Source: Polyangium spumosum (lineage in GTDB: Bacteria > Myxococcota_A > Polyangia > Polyangiales > Polyangiaceae). Taken from it: a stretch of 64,000 bases of DNA. Shown here in pieces: positions 30,888 to 38,709 of this stretch; positions within the stretch are counted from its first letter, which is position 1; the number at the start of each line of letters is the position of its first letter. Both the position numbers and the translations under genes were made by a program. Below the pieces are notes generated by a model that was given only the letters and a program-made list of their open reading frames with translations, was not told the origin of the DNA and ran no database searches. Where the stretch lies: positions 41,491-105,490 of the forward strand of contig NZ_WJIE01000023.1 in assembly GCF_009649845.1 (NCBI RefSeq). The letters run 5' to 3'.

Positions 30888-32636
30888 ATGACAGAGGCAA
30901 CGAATCGAGATCGGGTTGGCTTTCGCCGTCACGGGATTCTTTCACGGAGGGGCGCCTCGCGAGGGCTCGGCATTCTCGGTGTGCTCGGCCTCCTCTGCGT
31001 GGCGCCTCCGCCGCTCGCCGCGTCCGGCGGCCCGGAACGGCTGCCTTGCGGCGACGGCGTGGTCGACGCCGCCGAGACCTGCGACGACGCCAACTACAAC
31101 GACGGCGACGGCTGCAGCGCCGTCTGCCAGATCGAGCCGTTTTACGGCTGCAACGGCGCGCCCTCGCAATGCGCGCTCCTCGACACCGACGGCGACGGCC
31201 TCGCCGACCTGCACGAGACCCTCCTCGGCTACGACCCGAACGCCGCGGACGCGGACGGCGACGGCGTCCCGGATCCGGTCGACCTCGACCTCGACAACGA
31301 CGGCATCCCCAACGACGTCGAGTGCGACAACACCGCCATTTCCCTCGTGAATGGCAGCTTCGAGACGCCTGATATCCCGGACAGCACCTACCAGCTCATC
31401 GACCAATCCATGGTGCCCGGCTGGACGACGACGGCCGCCGACGGATTGCTGGAGTTCTGGGGGACCGGCTTCGACGGCGTGCCCGCCGCGGATGGGACAC
31501 AATTCGTGGAGCTCAACGCGAACGTGGCGTCGACCCTCTACCAGGACGTCCCCACGACGCCCGGGCAGGCCTATCTCTACCGCTTCTATCATCGCGGGCG
31601 CACCGGCCCCGAAACGATGCAGTTCTACGTCGGCGCGCCCGAGGACGAGCCCTCGCTCATCACCGAGGTCACGACCGGCACCATGGAATGGCAGCTCGTG
31701 ACGGGTATTTACGTCGTCCCCGCCGGGCAGACCGTCTCCCGCTTCGCGTTCGCGTCGTCCCAGGGCGGCAGCGTCGGCAATTTCCTCGACGGGATCGTCT
31801 TCACGCCCGGCTGCGCGGTGGACACGGACGGCGACGGCATTCACGAGTTCCGCGACACGGACTCGGACGCCGACGGCTGGCCCGACGGCGTCGAGGCGGG
31901 CCACGGCCTCGCGGACATGAGCGGCGTCGTCCCCGGCCCCTATGGCACGAACGGCCTCGCGGACACGGTCGAGGCGCCCGTCGACGGCGGGAGCATCGAT
32001 TACACCGTGGTGGACACGGACGGCGACGGGACGCCGGACTATCAGGACGTCGACAGCGACGGCGACGGCGTGAATGACGACGCCGACGGCTGCCGGCTGG
32101 TCGAGGACGCCGACCAGGCGGACACGGACGGCGACGGCGTCGGCGACGCCTGCGACGACAGCGACGACGACGGCCTCCTCGACGGCGACGACAATTGCCC
32201 CACGGTGGCGAACCCGGATCAGGCGGACGAGGACGGCGACGGAATCGGCGACGTCTGCGAGTCGCTGCCGCCGCCCGACGGGGACATGGACGGCGTGCCC
32301 GACGAAGACGACAATTGCCCGGATGTGGCGAATGCGGATCAGGCGGACGCGGACGAGGATGGAATCGGCGACGCCTGCGAGCCGCCGCCCGGCGACGGGG
32401 ACATGGACGGCGTGACCGACGACCGCGACAATTGCCCTGCGGTGGCGAATGCGGATCAGCTCGACGCGGACGTCGATGGAATCGGCGATGCCTGTGACGA
32501 CAACACCGTCCTCGTGGGAGATGGGTTCCTCTGCAGCCTCTCCTCGCAGCCTGGCCGTGAGACCTCGTTGCCCGTGGTCCTCGCGGCGTTGATGGCCGCG
32601 GGCCTCTTGCGTCGTCGTCGCGCGCCTCGCGTTTGA
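30888..32636 (+). CDS. Secreted Ca-binding TSP3-repeat protein with MYXO-CTERM tail
   Basis: A 582-residue protein when started at MTEATNRDRVGF (30888); a hydrophobic signal segment at about 28-45 follows. Residues about 50-85 match the DUF4215 Cys-rich repeat (CGDGVVDAAETCDDANYNDGDGC). A carbohydrate-binding-like domain (NGSFETPDIPDSTYQ... DVPTTPGQAYLYRF) spans about 155-300, and at least seven Asp-rich type-3 calcium repeats (DTDGDGVGDACDDSDDDGL, DEDGDGIGDVC etc.) fill about 305-540. The C-terminus is a hydrophobic helix followed by LLRRRRAPRV, the MYXO-CTERM sorting pattern. It is probably anchored to the cell surface. Divergent from the glycosyltransferase gene. Confidence 0.87.
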   Translation: MTEATNRDRVGFRRHGILSRRGASRGLGILGVLGLLCVAPPPLAASGGPERLPCGDGVVDAAETCDDANYNDGDGCSAVCQIEPFYGCNGAPSQCALLDTDGDGLADLHETLLGYDPNAADADGDGVPDPVDLDLDNDGIPNDVECDNTAISLVNGSFETPDIPDSTYQLIDQSMVPGWTTTAADGLLEFWGTGFDGVPAADGTQFVELNANVASTLYQDVPTTPGQAYLYRFYHRGRTGPETMQFYVGAPEDEPSLITEVTTGTMEWQLVTGIYVVPAGQTVSRFAFASSQGGSVGNFLDGIVFTPGCAVDTDGDGIHEFRDTDSDADGWPDGVEAGHGLADMSGVVPGPYGTNGLADTVEAPVDGGSIDYTVVDTDGDGTPDYQDVDSDGDGVNDDADGCRLVEDADQADTDGDGVGDACDDSDDDGLLDGDDNCPTVANPDQADEDGDGIGDVCESLPPPDGDMDGVPDEDDNCPDVANADQADADEDGIGDACEPPPGDGDMDGVTDDRDNCPAVANADQLDADVDGIGDACDDNTVLVGDGFLCSLSSQPGRETSLPVVLAALMAAGLLRRRRAPRV

Positions 32637-32676
32637 CCCCTTGCCGCCCGGGGCGCCTTCTGCTCTCCTCCGGCCC

Positions 32677-32988
32677 ATGCGTCATTTCTTGATTGTTTTG
32701 GGTCTCCTCGCTCCGCTCGCCCTCGCCGCGCCGGCCTTCGCGGACATCCCCAGCCCTGGCGCCGGTGGTAGCCCCGGCGTCGGCGGCGCCGGGGGCCTCG
32801 GCGGCAACGGCGGCAACGGTGGCAAGGGTGGCAGCGCCGGTGCCGGCGGCTCCACGGAAGCTCCGCCCGCCGAGGAGAGCGGCTGCGCCGTCGTGGCCCC
32901 GGGGGCCGCGACCTACGGCGCCGCCGGCGTGTGGCTCCTCGGCCTCGGCGCGCTCGCCCTCAGCCGCCGATCCCGCCGCCTCGCCTGA
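32677..32988 (+). CDS. Small Gly-rich MYXO-CTERM protein
   Basis: From ATG 32677 the product has 103 residues: signal peptide (MRHFLIVLGLLAPLALAAPAFA), a Gly/Asn/Ser-rich linker (about 24-55), then ESGCAVVAP, a hydrophobic helix and SRRSRRLA. It is essentially a secretion signal, linker and MYXO-CTERM-type anchor with no catalytic domain. It starts 40 bases after the preceding MYXO-CTERM gene on the same strand and is followed by the 22-bp repeat array. It may be a decayed or minimal member of the family. Confidence 0.75.
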   Translation: MRHFLIVLGLLAPLALAAPAFADIPSPGAGGSPGVGGAGGLGGNGGNGGKGGSAGAGGSTEAPPAEESGCAVVAPGAATYGAAGVWLLGLGALALSRRSRRLA

Positions 32989-33016
32989 GCCGCTCCTCCC
33001 TCCCGCGATGGCGAAC

Positions 33017-33268
33017 GATCGTTGACCCGGATACGAATGATCCATGACCCGGGTACGGATGATCGTTGACCCGGTTGCCGATGATCCATGACCCGGGTAC
33101 GGATGATCGTTGACCCGGATACGAATGATCCATGACCCGGGTACGGATGATCGTTGACCCGGATACGAATGATCCATGACCCGGGTACGGATGATCGTTG
33201 CCCCGGTTGCCGATGATCCGCCGATCGGTTGCCGATGGTTCGCCGATCGGTTGCCGATGATCCGCCGG
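33017..33268. repeat. Tandem array of 22-bp units (11 full plus a partial)
   Basis: Eleven exact-length 22-bp units run head-to-tail from 33017 to 33258, with a partial twelfth to 33268. The first eight alternate between two variants: GATCGTTGACCCGG followed by ATACGAAT (or TTGCCGAT), and GATCCATGACCCGGG followed by TACGGAT, giving a 44-bp higher-order period. The last three units have drifted (GATCCGCCGATCGG type). Every unit contains GATC at its start. The even units form an imperfect palindrome around ACCCGGGT. The array lies between the small MYXO-CTERM gene and the start of the radical-SAM operon at 33319, so it sits where the operon promoter should be. Confidence 0.9.
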
Positions 33269-33318
33269 TCCTCCCTCGTGGTCTGGTGTCCTGGGCACCG
33301 CCGCAGTACCATGCCCCC

Positions 33319-34467
33319 GTGAAGGCCGGCTTCATCGGGGGTCCTCGCTTCGACCTCGTGTTTTTTTTCGGCAGCGCGCTCGTCGCCGCGCTCGTCGGGG
33401 CCTTCGCGCTCGCCGTCCCGGCCGCGATCGTACCTCTCTTCGTGGCCTTCCTCCTGCTCGTCGACGGCCCTCACCTCGTGGCCACCTGGGCGCGCACCTA
33501 CCTCGACCCGGGCTTCCGCGCGCGCCGCCGCGGCTTGCTCCTCGTGAGCCTCGCCTGGCTCCTGCCGGGCCTCGGCGCCTTTGCGCTCAGCCGCGTCACG
33601 GGCGAGCGCGCCCCGATGGACCTCTTCCTCCTCGTCGCCGCGCTCTGGAGCTTTCACCATGCCGTCCGGCAATCGTACGGCGTCCTCGCCATCTACCAGC
33701 ACCACGCGCGCACCACGCTCCCGGCGCGCAAGACCGATCGCCTCTTCTTGCACGGCGCCCTCTGGCTCGCCTTTGGCCTCTTCTCGTTCGGCCACCCGCA
33801 GAGTCGTGTCTTCCTCGGCTTGTCCGCGGATCCTCCGCCCATTCTCGCCACGCTTGGCCTCGTCCTCTTTGGCCTGCTCCTCGTCGCGACGCTTGGTTAT
33901 GGCATCTACCGGCGGACCCGTTTTCCCGGCGAGGATAGGCGACCGCTCCTCTATCTGCTCGGACCCACGCTTGGCCTCCAGCTCTTCGCGCTCTTCGTGG
34001 TTGGCTCCTTCGAGCCGCTCGTCCCGCACCCCGAGGATCCCGAGCAGGCGTTCATGGCGAGCACGATCGTCGGGGGGACCGTGCACGGCGTGAATTACCT
34101 CGGCATCGTGTTCGCCGTCTCCCGGCGCCGCTTCGAGGGCGACGAAGGCGGCTCGCTCGTGGCGATCGCTGGAAAGCGCCCGCTCGGGGCGTATGCCGCG
34201 TTCGTCCTCGTCTCGCTTGGATACCTCGCGCTCAACGCCGCGCGTGGCGTCGTCCCGGGCCTCTCGCCTTTCCCGCGTGGCGCCGCGTTGCCCGAGCTCT
34301 TCCTCGTCCTTTATTGGGGCATCTTCTTCCACCATTACTACATCGATCAGAAGATCTGGCACGTGCGCGAGGATCAGACGTTGCGGTACGAGCTGGGGCT
34401 CGGGGGCGCAGCTCCGCTTGTCGGAGCGGAGCCCCCGAACGTCGACCGCCTGGAGGCGCCATCGTGA
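33319..34467 (+). CDS. Polytopic membrane protein with conserved-looking His motifs
   Basis: From GTG 33319 the protein has 382 residues and about eight to ten hydrophobic spans. Two His clusters stand out: LWSFHHAVRQSYG at about residues 107-120 and IFFHHYYIDQKIWHVRED near residues 342-360, close to membrane edges. Membrane enzymes with metal centres (hydroxylases, desaturases, Brp/Blh-type) carry similar His groups, but the spacing here does not clearly match any, so I leave the function open. The start is chosen because VKAGFIGGPRFDL begins the family-like sequence after the repeat array. It begins an operon in which all following genes overlap by four bases. Confidence 0.75.
   Translation: MKAGFIGGPRFDLVFFFGSALVAALVGAFALAVPAAIVPLFVAFLLLVDGPHLVATWARTYLDPGFRARRRGLLLVSLAWLLPGLGAFALSRVTGERAPMDLFLLVAALWSFHHAVRQSYGVLAIYQHHARTTLPARKTDRLFLHGALWLAFGLFSFGHPQSRVFLGLSADPPPILATLGLVLFGLLLVATLGYGIYRRTRFPGEDRRPLLYLLGPTLGLQLFALFVVGSFEPLVPHPEDPEQAFMASTIVGGTVHGVNYLGIVFAVSRRRFEGDEGGSLVAIAGKRPLGAYAAFVLVSLGYLALNAARGVVPGLSPFPRGAALPELFLVLYWGIFFHHYYIDQKIWHVREDQTLRYELGLGGAAPLVGAEPPNVDRLEAPS
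34402..34436. repeat. 35-bp palindromic element, copy 1
   Basis: An imperfect palindrome (arms GGGGGCGcaGCTCCG and CGGAGCggaGCCCCC) lies in the last codons of the membrane protein gene. A second copy, 28 of 35 bases identical, occurs at 50826-50860 in the opposite orientation and in another reading frame. It therefore looks like a mobile or structural DNA element rather than protein homology. Confidence 0.65.
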
Positions 34468-35177
34468 CCGAAACCCGGCGCGCGCTCGTGCTCGGCGGCA
34501 GCGGTTATGTCGGCCGTGAGGTCGTGTGTTCCCTCGCGGCCGCGGGGGCGCGGGTGGTTTTTACGTACCGGCGCGGCGCGGCCGTCGCCGAGGCTCTTTC
34601 GGCCGAGACCGGCGCGCGGGGGTATTCGACGGACCTCGCCAGCCCATCCGCGATCCGCGCCCTCTTCGCCGAGCTCCACGCCGAGGGGACCTCGCCCGAC
34701 CTGCTCGTCCATTGCGCGGTCGTCTCGGGCACGGACGCGCTCGCCGACGTCACGGACGCGCGCTTCGACGAGCTGCACGCGGTCAACGTCCGCTCCGTCT
34801 TCGTCGCCGTGCAATCGTTCGCCGCGTACCTCTCGGGCCGGCCCGGGGACGTGGTGCTCACGGCGGCGCTCGATGGAATTGCGAAGATCCCCGCATCGGT
34901 GCATTTCGCCGCGACCCAGTCGGCGCGCCTCGGAATGACCCAGGCCCTCGCCAAGGAGCTCGGCCCGAGGGACGTCCGCTTGAACCTCGTCCTGCTCGGC
35001 GCGCTCGGCGGCGGCATCTCCGCGGGGCTCGATCCGGCGCGGCTCGCCGATTACAAGCGGTACAGCGCCCTCCAGCGGACCGGCGCGCCCGCCGAGGCTG
35101 CGCGCGCCATCACCCGCCTCGCGCTCCACAATCGATGGATGACCGGCTCCGTCTTGCCCATCACGGGGGGCCTGTGA
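34464..35177 (+). CDS. SDR-fold protein with catalytic residues replaced (probable pseudoenzyme)
   Basis: A 237-residue short-chain dehydrogenase/reductase fold, started at GTG 34464 (GTGA overlap with the previous stop). The cofactor loop reads LGGSGYVGREVVC and the fold markers LLVHCAVVSGTD (NNAG position), NVRSVFVAVQSF and the GGL end are present. But the Ser-Tyr-Lys triad is not: the Ser position reads VLTAALDG (Ala), and the usual YxxxK is HFAATQSAR, with Phe for Tyr and Gln for Lys. It may bind a nucleotide or act as a structural partner. It sits within the radical-SAM operon and is a diverged relative of the active SDR at 37164. Confidence 0.85.
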   Translation: MTETRRALVLGGSGYVGREVVCSLAAAGARVVFTYRRGAAVAEALSAETGARGYSTDLASPSAIRALFAELHAEGTSPDLLVHCAVVSGTDALADVTDARFDELHAVNVRSVFVAVQSFAAYLSGRPGDVVLTAALDGIAKIPASVHFAATQSARLGMTQALAKELGPRDVRLNLVLLGALGGGISAGLDPARLADYKRYSALQRTGAPAEAARAITRLALHNRWMTGSVLPITGGL

Positions 35178-35734
35178 CGCCGCGCTGGGTCGGGGTCCTC
35201 CTCTTCGTGATCCTCGTCCTGCACGCGGTGATCTCCAAGATGCCGTTCGGGCTCCTGCCCGAGATGCTTTATGCCTGCCACGTGGCCACGGCCGTCCTCG
35301 CCGTCGGCGTGCTGCTCGAGAGGCCCGCGCTTGTCCTTTTTGGGTTTTCTTTCCACCTCGGCGCCGGCGTCTGGGGATATCTCTTCGACCTCTGCGAGAC
35401 GGGCACGACCACCTGGACCTCCGTGCTCGTGCACATCACCCCGCTCGTCGTGGGCGCCCTCGAGGTCCGCCGCTCGGGCCTGCCGCGCTGGGCTCCCTGG
35501 GCCTCGTTTGTTTTCCTCGCCGCGATGGTCGTGCTCGCGTATTACGCGACCCCGCCCACGCTCAACGTGAACCTCGCGCACCGGCCTTTCCCGCCCGTCG
35601 CGCGCCTCACCCCGGCCCTCTGGGCCACCTGGGTGACGAACCTCGTCTTCGGGTTTTTCCTCATTCACACGACCGATTTTGCGGTCCGGAGATGGCTCGG
35701 GCGACCATGGCAGACGGAAGCGACGAAGGCGTGA
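35174..35734 (+). CDS. Small polytopic membrane protein
   Basis: A 186-residue protein from GTG 35174, overlapping the previous stop by four bases. It has about five hydrophobic spans (about 5-22, 28-45, 48-65, 80-98, 105-125, 150-175) and short loops; a TLNVNLAHRPFPPVARLTP segment faces one side. No family recognised. The overlap on both sides places it firmly in the operon, suggesting that the pathway acts at or in the membrane. Confidence 0.78.
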   Translation: MTPRWVGVLLFVILVLHAVISKMPFGLLPEMLYACHVATAVLAVGVLLERPALVLFGFSFHLGAGVWGYLFDLCETGTTTWTSVLVHITPLVVGALEVRRSGLPRWAPWASFVFLAAMVVLAYYATPPTLNVNLAHRPFPPVARLTPALWATWVTNLVFGFFLIHTTDFAVRRWLGRPWQTEATKA

Positions 35735-37167
35735 TCCTGGCCGCGACGACGGGCCTCTGCAGGACGTGCAAGCGCGCCGTCCCGGCCGAGACCGTCCGCG
35801 TCGCGGGCGAGGTTTACCTGCGCAAACATTGCGACGAGCACGGGCCGGAGGAGGTGCTCCTCTCGAGCTCCGCGGACTGGTACGAGGAGACCGTCCGGAG
35901 CACCTCCGTCCTCGAGCGCCCCGCGGCGCCGCGCCCCGTCTCCGCCGGCTGCCCCTACGATTGCGGCCCGTGCGAGCAGCACGAGCAACGTAATCACCTG
36001 CCGGTCGTGCCGATCACCTCGAAATGCGACCTCGATTGCCCGATCTGCTACACGCACAACAAGAACGAGGGCGCGTACCACATGTCCGAGGAGGAGCTCG
36101 CCGCGATTCTGCGGCACCTCGACCATGTCGCGCCCGACCGCCGCATCATCAACCTCACCGGCGGCGAACCCACGCAGCACCCCGATTTCGAGCGCCTCGT
36201 CGAGATGTGCGTGTCCGCGGGCGTCCGCCGCGTGACCGTCTCCACGCATGGCCTGCGCTTCCTCCGCGACGAGGCTTTGCTCGAGCGCCTCGCCCGCAAA
36301 GGCGCGCGCGTGATCCTCTCGTTCGACTCCTTCGAGCCCGAGGCGAACAAGAAGATGCTCGGCGGCCACCACCTGAACGCAAAGCTCAGGATCCTCGAGC
36401 TGCTCGAAAAACACGGCGTGCCGACGACGCTCCTGCCCGTGCTCGCGCGGGGCGTGAACGACCACGAGGTCTCGGCCTTCATCGACCTCGCGCTCTCGAA
36501 GGATTTCATCCGCTCGGTCGAGTTCCACCCCATGACGTTCACGGGGCAGAGCGGCGCCTCCTTCGAGCGGAGCGCGCGGTACACGGCCTTCGACGCGCTC
36601 TCCGACATCGAGCGTCAATCGGGCGGCCGGATCGTGGTGCGTGATTTCGTCCCTTCGCCGCTCGCGCACCCGCTCTGTTACCAGATCGCCTATCTGCTCC
36701 GCCTGAAGGACGGCCGCTGGTTGCCGTTCACCCGCTTCATGAGCCGCGAGGACCTGCGTAGCCTGCTCTCGCAGGAGCTCTACATCGTCCCGGGCCCCGA
36801 GATGGAGCAGATCCTCGCGGACGTCCTCAATCGGCTCTGGGCGGGCGACATCGAATGCGAGGAGACCGACGCGGTGCTCTCCGCCCTGAAGGACCTCGTC
36901 GAGCGTATGTTCGCGCCGGGCACGGACGAGGCGATCCGCATGCGGATCGCCGAATCCCACACGAAGGCCATTTACGTGCACACCCACATGGACGAGGAGA
37001 CCTTCGACACGGACCGCATCCGCCGCTGCTGCGTGGGCATGCCCGGCCCCGACGGCTCGAACGTGCCGTCCTGCGCCTACAACGTCCTCTACCGCGAGCG
37101 CGACGCGCGGTTCTCCCCGCGCCCGGCGGCGCCGCTCGTGCAGCTCGGCCGCGGGAGGACACGATGA
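35731..37167 (+). CDS. Radical SAM enzyme, Tes/MJ0619-like (first copy)
   Basis: A 478-residue radical SAM protein. The start GTG 35731 gives the GTGA overlap seen at the other junctions of this operon; ATG 35692 or 35707 would give larger overlaps. The N-terminus has a CxxC...CxxH metal site (CRTC and HCDEHG). Next comes GCPYDCGPCEQH, a Cys-rich motif, then the SAM cluster CDLDCPIC (CxxxCxxC), NLTGGEPTQHPDF, SVEFHPMTFTGQSG, and a C-terminal RRCCVGMPG. This arrangement matches the family of archaeal tetraether synthase (Tes) and MJ0619. The position of the extra Cys in the Tes-type HTC motif reads NHL here. Family membership is well supported; the substrate is inferred. Confidence 0.85.
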   Translation: MILAATTGLCRTCKRAVPAETVRVAGEVYLRKHCDEHGPEEVLLSSSADWYEETVRSTSVLERPAAPRPVSAGCPYDCGPCEQHEQRNHLPVVPITSKCDLDCPICYTHNKNEGAYHMSEEELAAILRHLDHVAPDRRIINLTGGEPTQHPDFERLVEMCVSAGVRRVTVSTHGLRFLRDEALLERLARKGARVILSFDSFEPEANKKMLGGHHLNAKLRILELLEKHGVPTTLLPVLARGVNDHEVSAFIDLALSKDFIRSVEFHPMTFTGQSGASFERSARYTAFDALSDIERQSGGRIVVRDFVPSPLAHPLCYQIAYLLRLKDGRWLPFTRFMSREDLRSLLSQELYIVPGPEMEQILADVLNRLWAGDIECEETDAVLSALKDLVERMFAPGTDEAIRMRIAESHTKAIYVHTHMDEETFDTDRIRRCCVGMPGPDGSNVPSCAYNVLYRERDARFSPRPAAPLVQLGRGRTR

Positions 37168-37907
37168 GCGTGCGCCTCGCGGGCAAGCGCTGCCTCGTGA
37201 CGGGCGGCTCGCGGAACCTGGGCCGCGCCATAACAATGGCGTTCGCCCGGGGAGGCGCGCGCGTGGCCTTCACGTACCACGAGCGCGACGACGCGGCCGA
37301 GGAGACACGCGGCGCGCTCGAAGCCGCGGGCGCCACGCCGCTCGTGCTGAAGGGTTCGGTCTCGGACGCCGCGCACGTGACGGCGGCGGTGAAGGCGGTG
37401 GAGGCGGCGTACGGCGGCATCGACGTGCTCGTGAACAACGCGGCGCTGACGCAGGTCCTGCCGATCGCGCTGCTGGAAGAGGCGGAGTGGGACGCGGCGA
37501 TGGACACGAACGTGAAGGGGCCGTACCTGTTCGCGCGCGCGGCGTTGAGGTCGATGATCCGCCAGAAGAAGGGCCACATCCTGAACGTGGGCTCGTTCGG
37601 CGCGGACCGCGTGCTCGACGCGCCGGTCCATTACGCGGCCTCGAAGGCGGCGCTCGTCGGGTTCTCGCTGGCGCTCGCGAAGGAGGTGGGTCGTTATGGA
37701 GTCGCGGTGAACTGCCTGGTGCCGGGGCTGCTCGAGACCGGGCTGTCCGCGCGATTGCCGAAGCACCGCGTGGAGAGTTACGTGGCGCAATCGGCGCTGG
37801 GCAGGCTGGGGACGGTGGAGGAGGTCGCGGATCTGGCGGCGTGGCTCGTCTCGGACGAGAACTCGTTCATGACGGGCGGGCAGGTGGTGATCGACGGGGG
37901 GCTTTGA
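37164..37907 (+). CDS. FabG-like short-chain dehydrogenase/reductase (first copy)
   Basis: A 247-residue SDR with the full set of motifs: NAD(P)-loop TGGSRNLGRAI, VLVNNAALTQ, active-site Ser in NVGSFGADRV, Tyr and Lys in HYAASKAAL, and a C-terminal DGGL. By sequence it is nearest to 3-oxoacyl-ACP reductases. Its ATG overlaps the radical SAM stop by four bases. The second radical SAM gene (53655) is likewise followed by a 247-residue SDR with a four-base overlap, so the pair is duplicated. It is the last gene of the operon. Confidence 0.92.
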   Translation: MSVRLAGKRCLVTGGSRNLGRAITMAFARGGARVAFTYHERDDAAEETRGALEAAGATPLVLKGSVSDAAHVTAAVKAVEAAYGGIDVLVNNAALTQVLPIALLEEAEWDAAMDTNVKGPYLFARAALRSMIRQKKGHILNVGSFGADRVLDAPVHYAASKAALVGFSLALAKEVGRYGVAVNCLVPGLLETGLSARLPKHRVESYVAQSALGRLGTVEEVADLAAWLVSDENSFMTGGQVVIDGGL

Positions 37908-37941
37908 TGGTCCACCGTGCGGTTGGGGTACGGCCGTGTGT

Positions 37942-38457
37942 TCAGCGCTGCGCCGGCGGTTTTTGCTTCTTCTGCATTCGTGCTACTGCGCGCTTCAGGA
38001 CATCGACATCGGCGATGTCCTGAGGTCTCCCCGAAGCCTGCTTGGAGGCGACGAGATCCTCCAGCGATATGTAATGCGCGGGCGTAGCTCCGTAGACTCC
38101 ATCGACCCGACGTTTCCACGCTGCGGCGAAGGAGGGAACACCGTCGATGCTGGTAAGGATATCGATTCGAATCGGGTCGACGCCGAGGATGATCAGCGTC
38201 CGCGGGTGGACGAGCTTCTCCTCGGTGATGTTCGGCGCGTCGTTCCCCAGGAAATCGATCATCGCCTGTCTCGCGCGCCGGGCGTTCGCCCTCGACCTAT
38301 CGACGAGGATGTCGATGTCCTTGGTCGCCCTCGGTCGCGCGTGAAACCCTACCGCGTAGCCTCCCACGATCAGGTACCTCACGCGATGGGCGTTCAACGA
38401 CGCGATGAACTCTTCGAAGTCGGGGAACGTCACGAATACCTTCCAGGCGGAGGCCAT
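37942..38457 (-). CDS. Nucleotidyltransferase, AbiEii/MNT-like
   Basis: A 171-residue protein. The nucleotidyltransferase core shows LIVGGYAVGFHARPRATKDIDILVD: GG followed by D-x-D, the metal-binding pattern. The C-terminal part (YISLEDLVASKQASGRPQDIADVDVL) is typical of AbiEii/HepT-associated nucleotidyltransferases. Such proteins transfer nucleotides to tRNAs or proteins, often as part of toxin-antitoxin pairs; whether this one does is unknown. It overlaps the small gene upstream. The pair interrupts the region between the two lipid-related gene groups. Confidence 0.75.
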   Translation of the reverse strand: MASAWKVFVTFPDFEEFIASLNAHRVRYLIVGGYAVGFHARPRATKDIDILVDRSRANARRARQAMIDFLGNDAPNITEEKLVHPRTLIILGVDPIRIDILTSIDGVPSFAAAWKRRVDGVYGATPAHYISLEDLVASKQASGRPQDIADVDVLKRAVARMQKKQKPPAQR

Positions 38458-38686
38458 CGAGGACGCACTCGCTCATGAGCTCGATCCTCTGCTTCGGCGT
38501 GAGCTCGATCCACGGCGAGAGATCGTCGTTCTCCTCGACGGGCATGACAGTCACGGTCCACGTGCGACCGGCACGGTCCCGGACGCGGGAGACATCGTCT
38601 TGTCGCGCGCGAGGCGCACGCGTGGAGCCTTCCCCTCGGCGGGTCGTCGCCTCGCGTATGGCTTTCGTGGCTCGCTGGGTCGACAT
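38297..38686 (-). CDS. Small protein upstream of the nucleotidyltransferase (uncertain 3' end)
   Basis: From ATG 38686 (MSTQRATKAIREATTRRG) the frame gives 129 residues, with a polar N-terminus and a WTVTVMPVEENDDLSPWIELTPKQRIELMSECVLDGLRLEG middle that looks like a real soluble protein. The last 50 residues lie over the nucleotidyltransferase gene in another frame and are Arg-rich, so the natural end may be nearer 38400, either with a real 160-base overlap or because of a frameshift. Small proteins with this kind of LTPxQRxxLM sequence often pair with such nucleotidyltransferases. Confidence 0.5.
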   Translation of the reverse strand: MSTQRATKAIREATTRRGEGSTRAPRARQDDVSRVRDRAGRTWTVTVMPVEENDDLSPWIELTPKQRIELMSECVLDGLRLEGIRDVPRLRRVHRVVERPSREVPDRGRLRGRVSRATEGDQGHRHPRR

Positions 38687-38709
38687 GGGTGTGAGGGACA
38701 GTTTCTCCG

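Noticed and set aside
33017..33268. CRISPR array
   Set aside because: The units are contiguous 22-bp repeats without unique spacers, and no cas genes are present.
37942..38686. A confirmed toxin-antitoxin module
   Set aside because: The nucleotidyltransferase fold is visible, but the small partner is not a recognised antitoxin and the overlap is odd, so only the fold is claimed.
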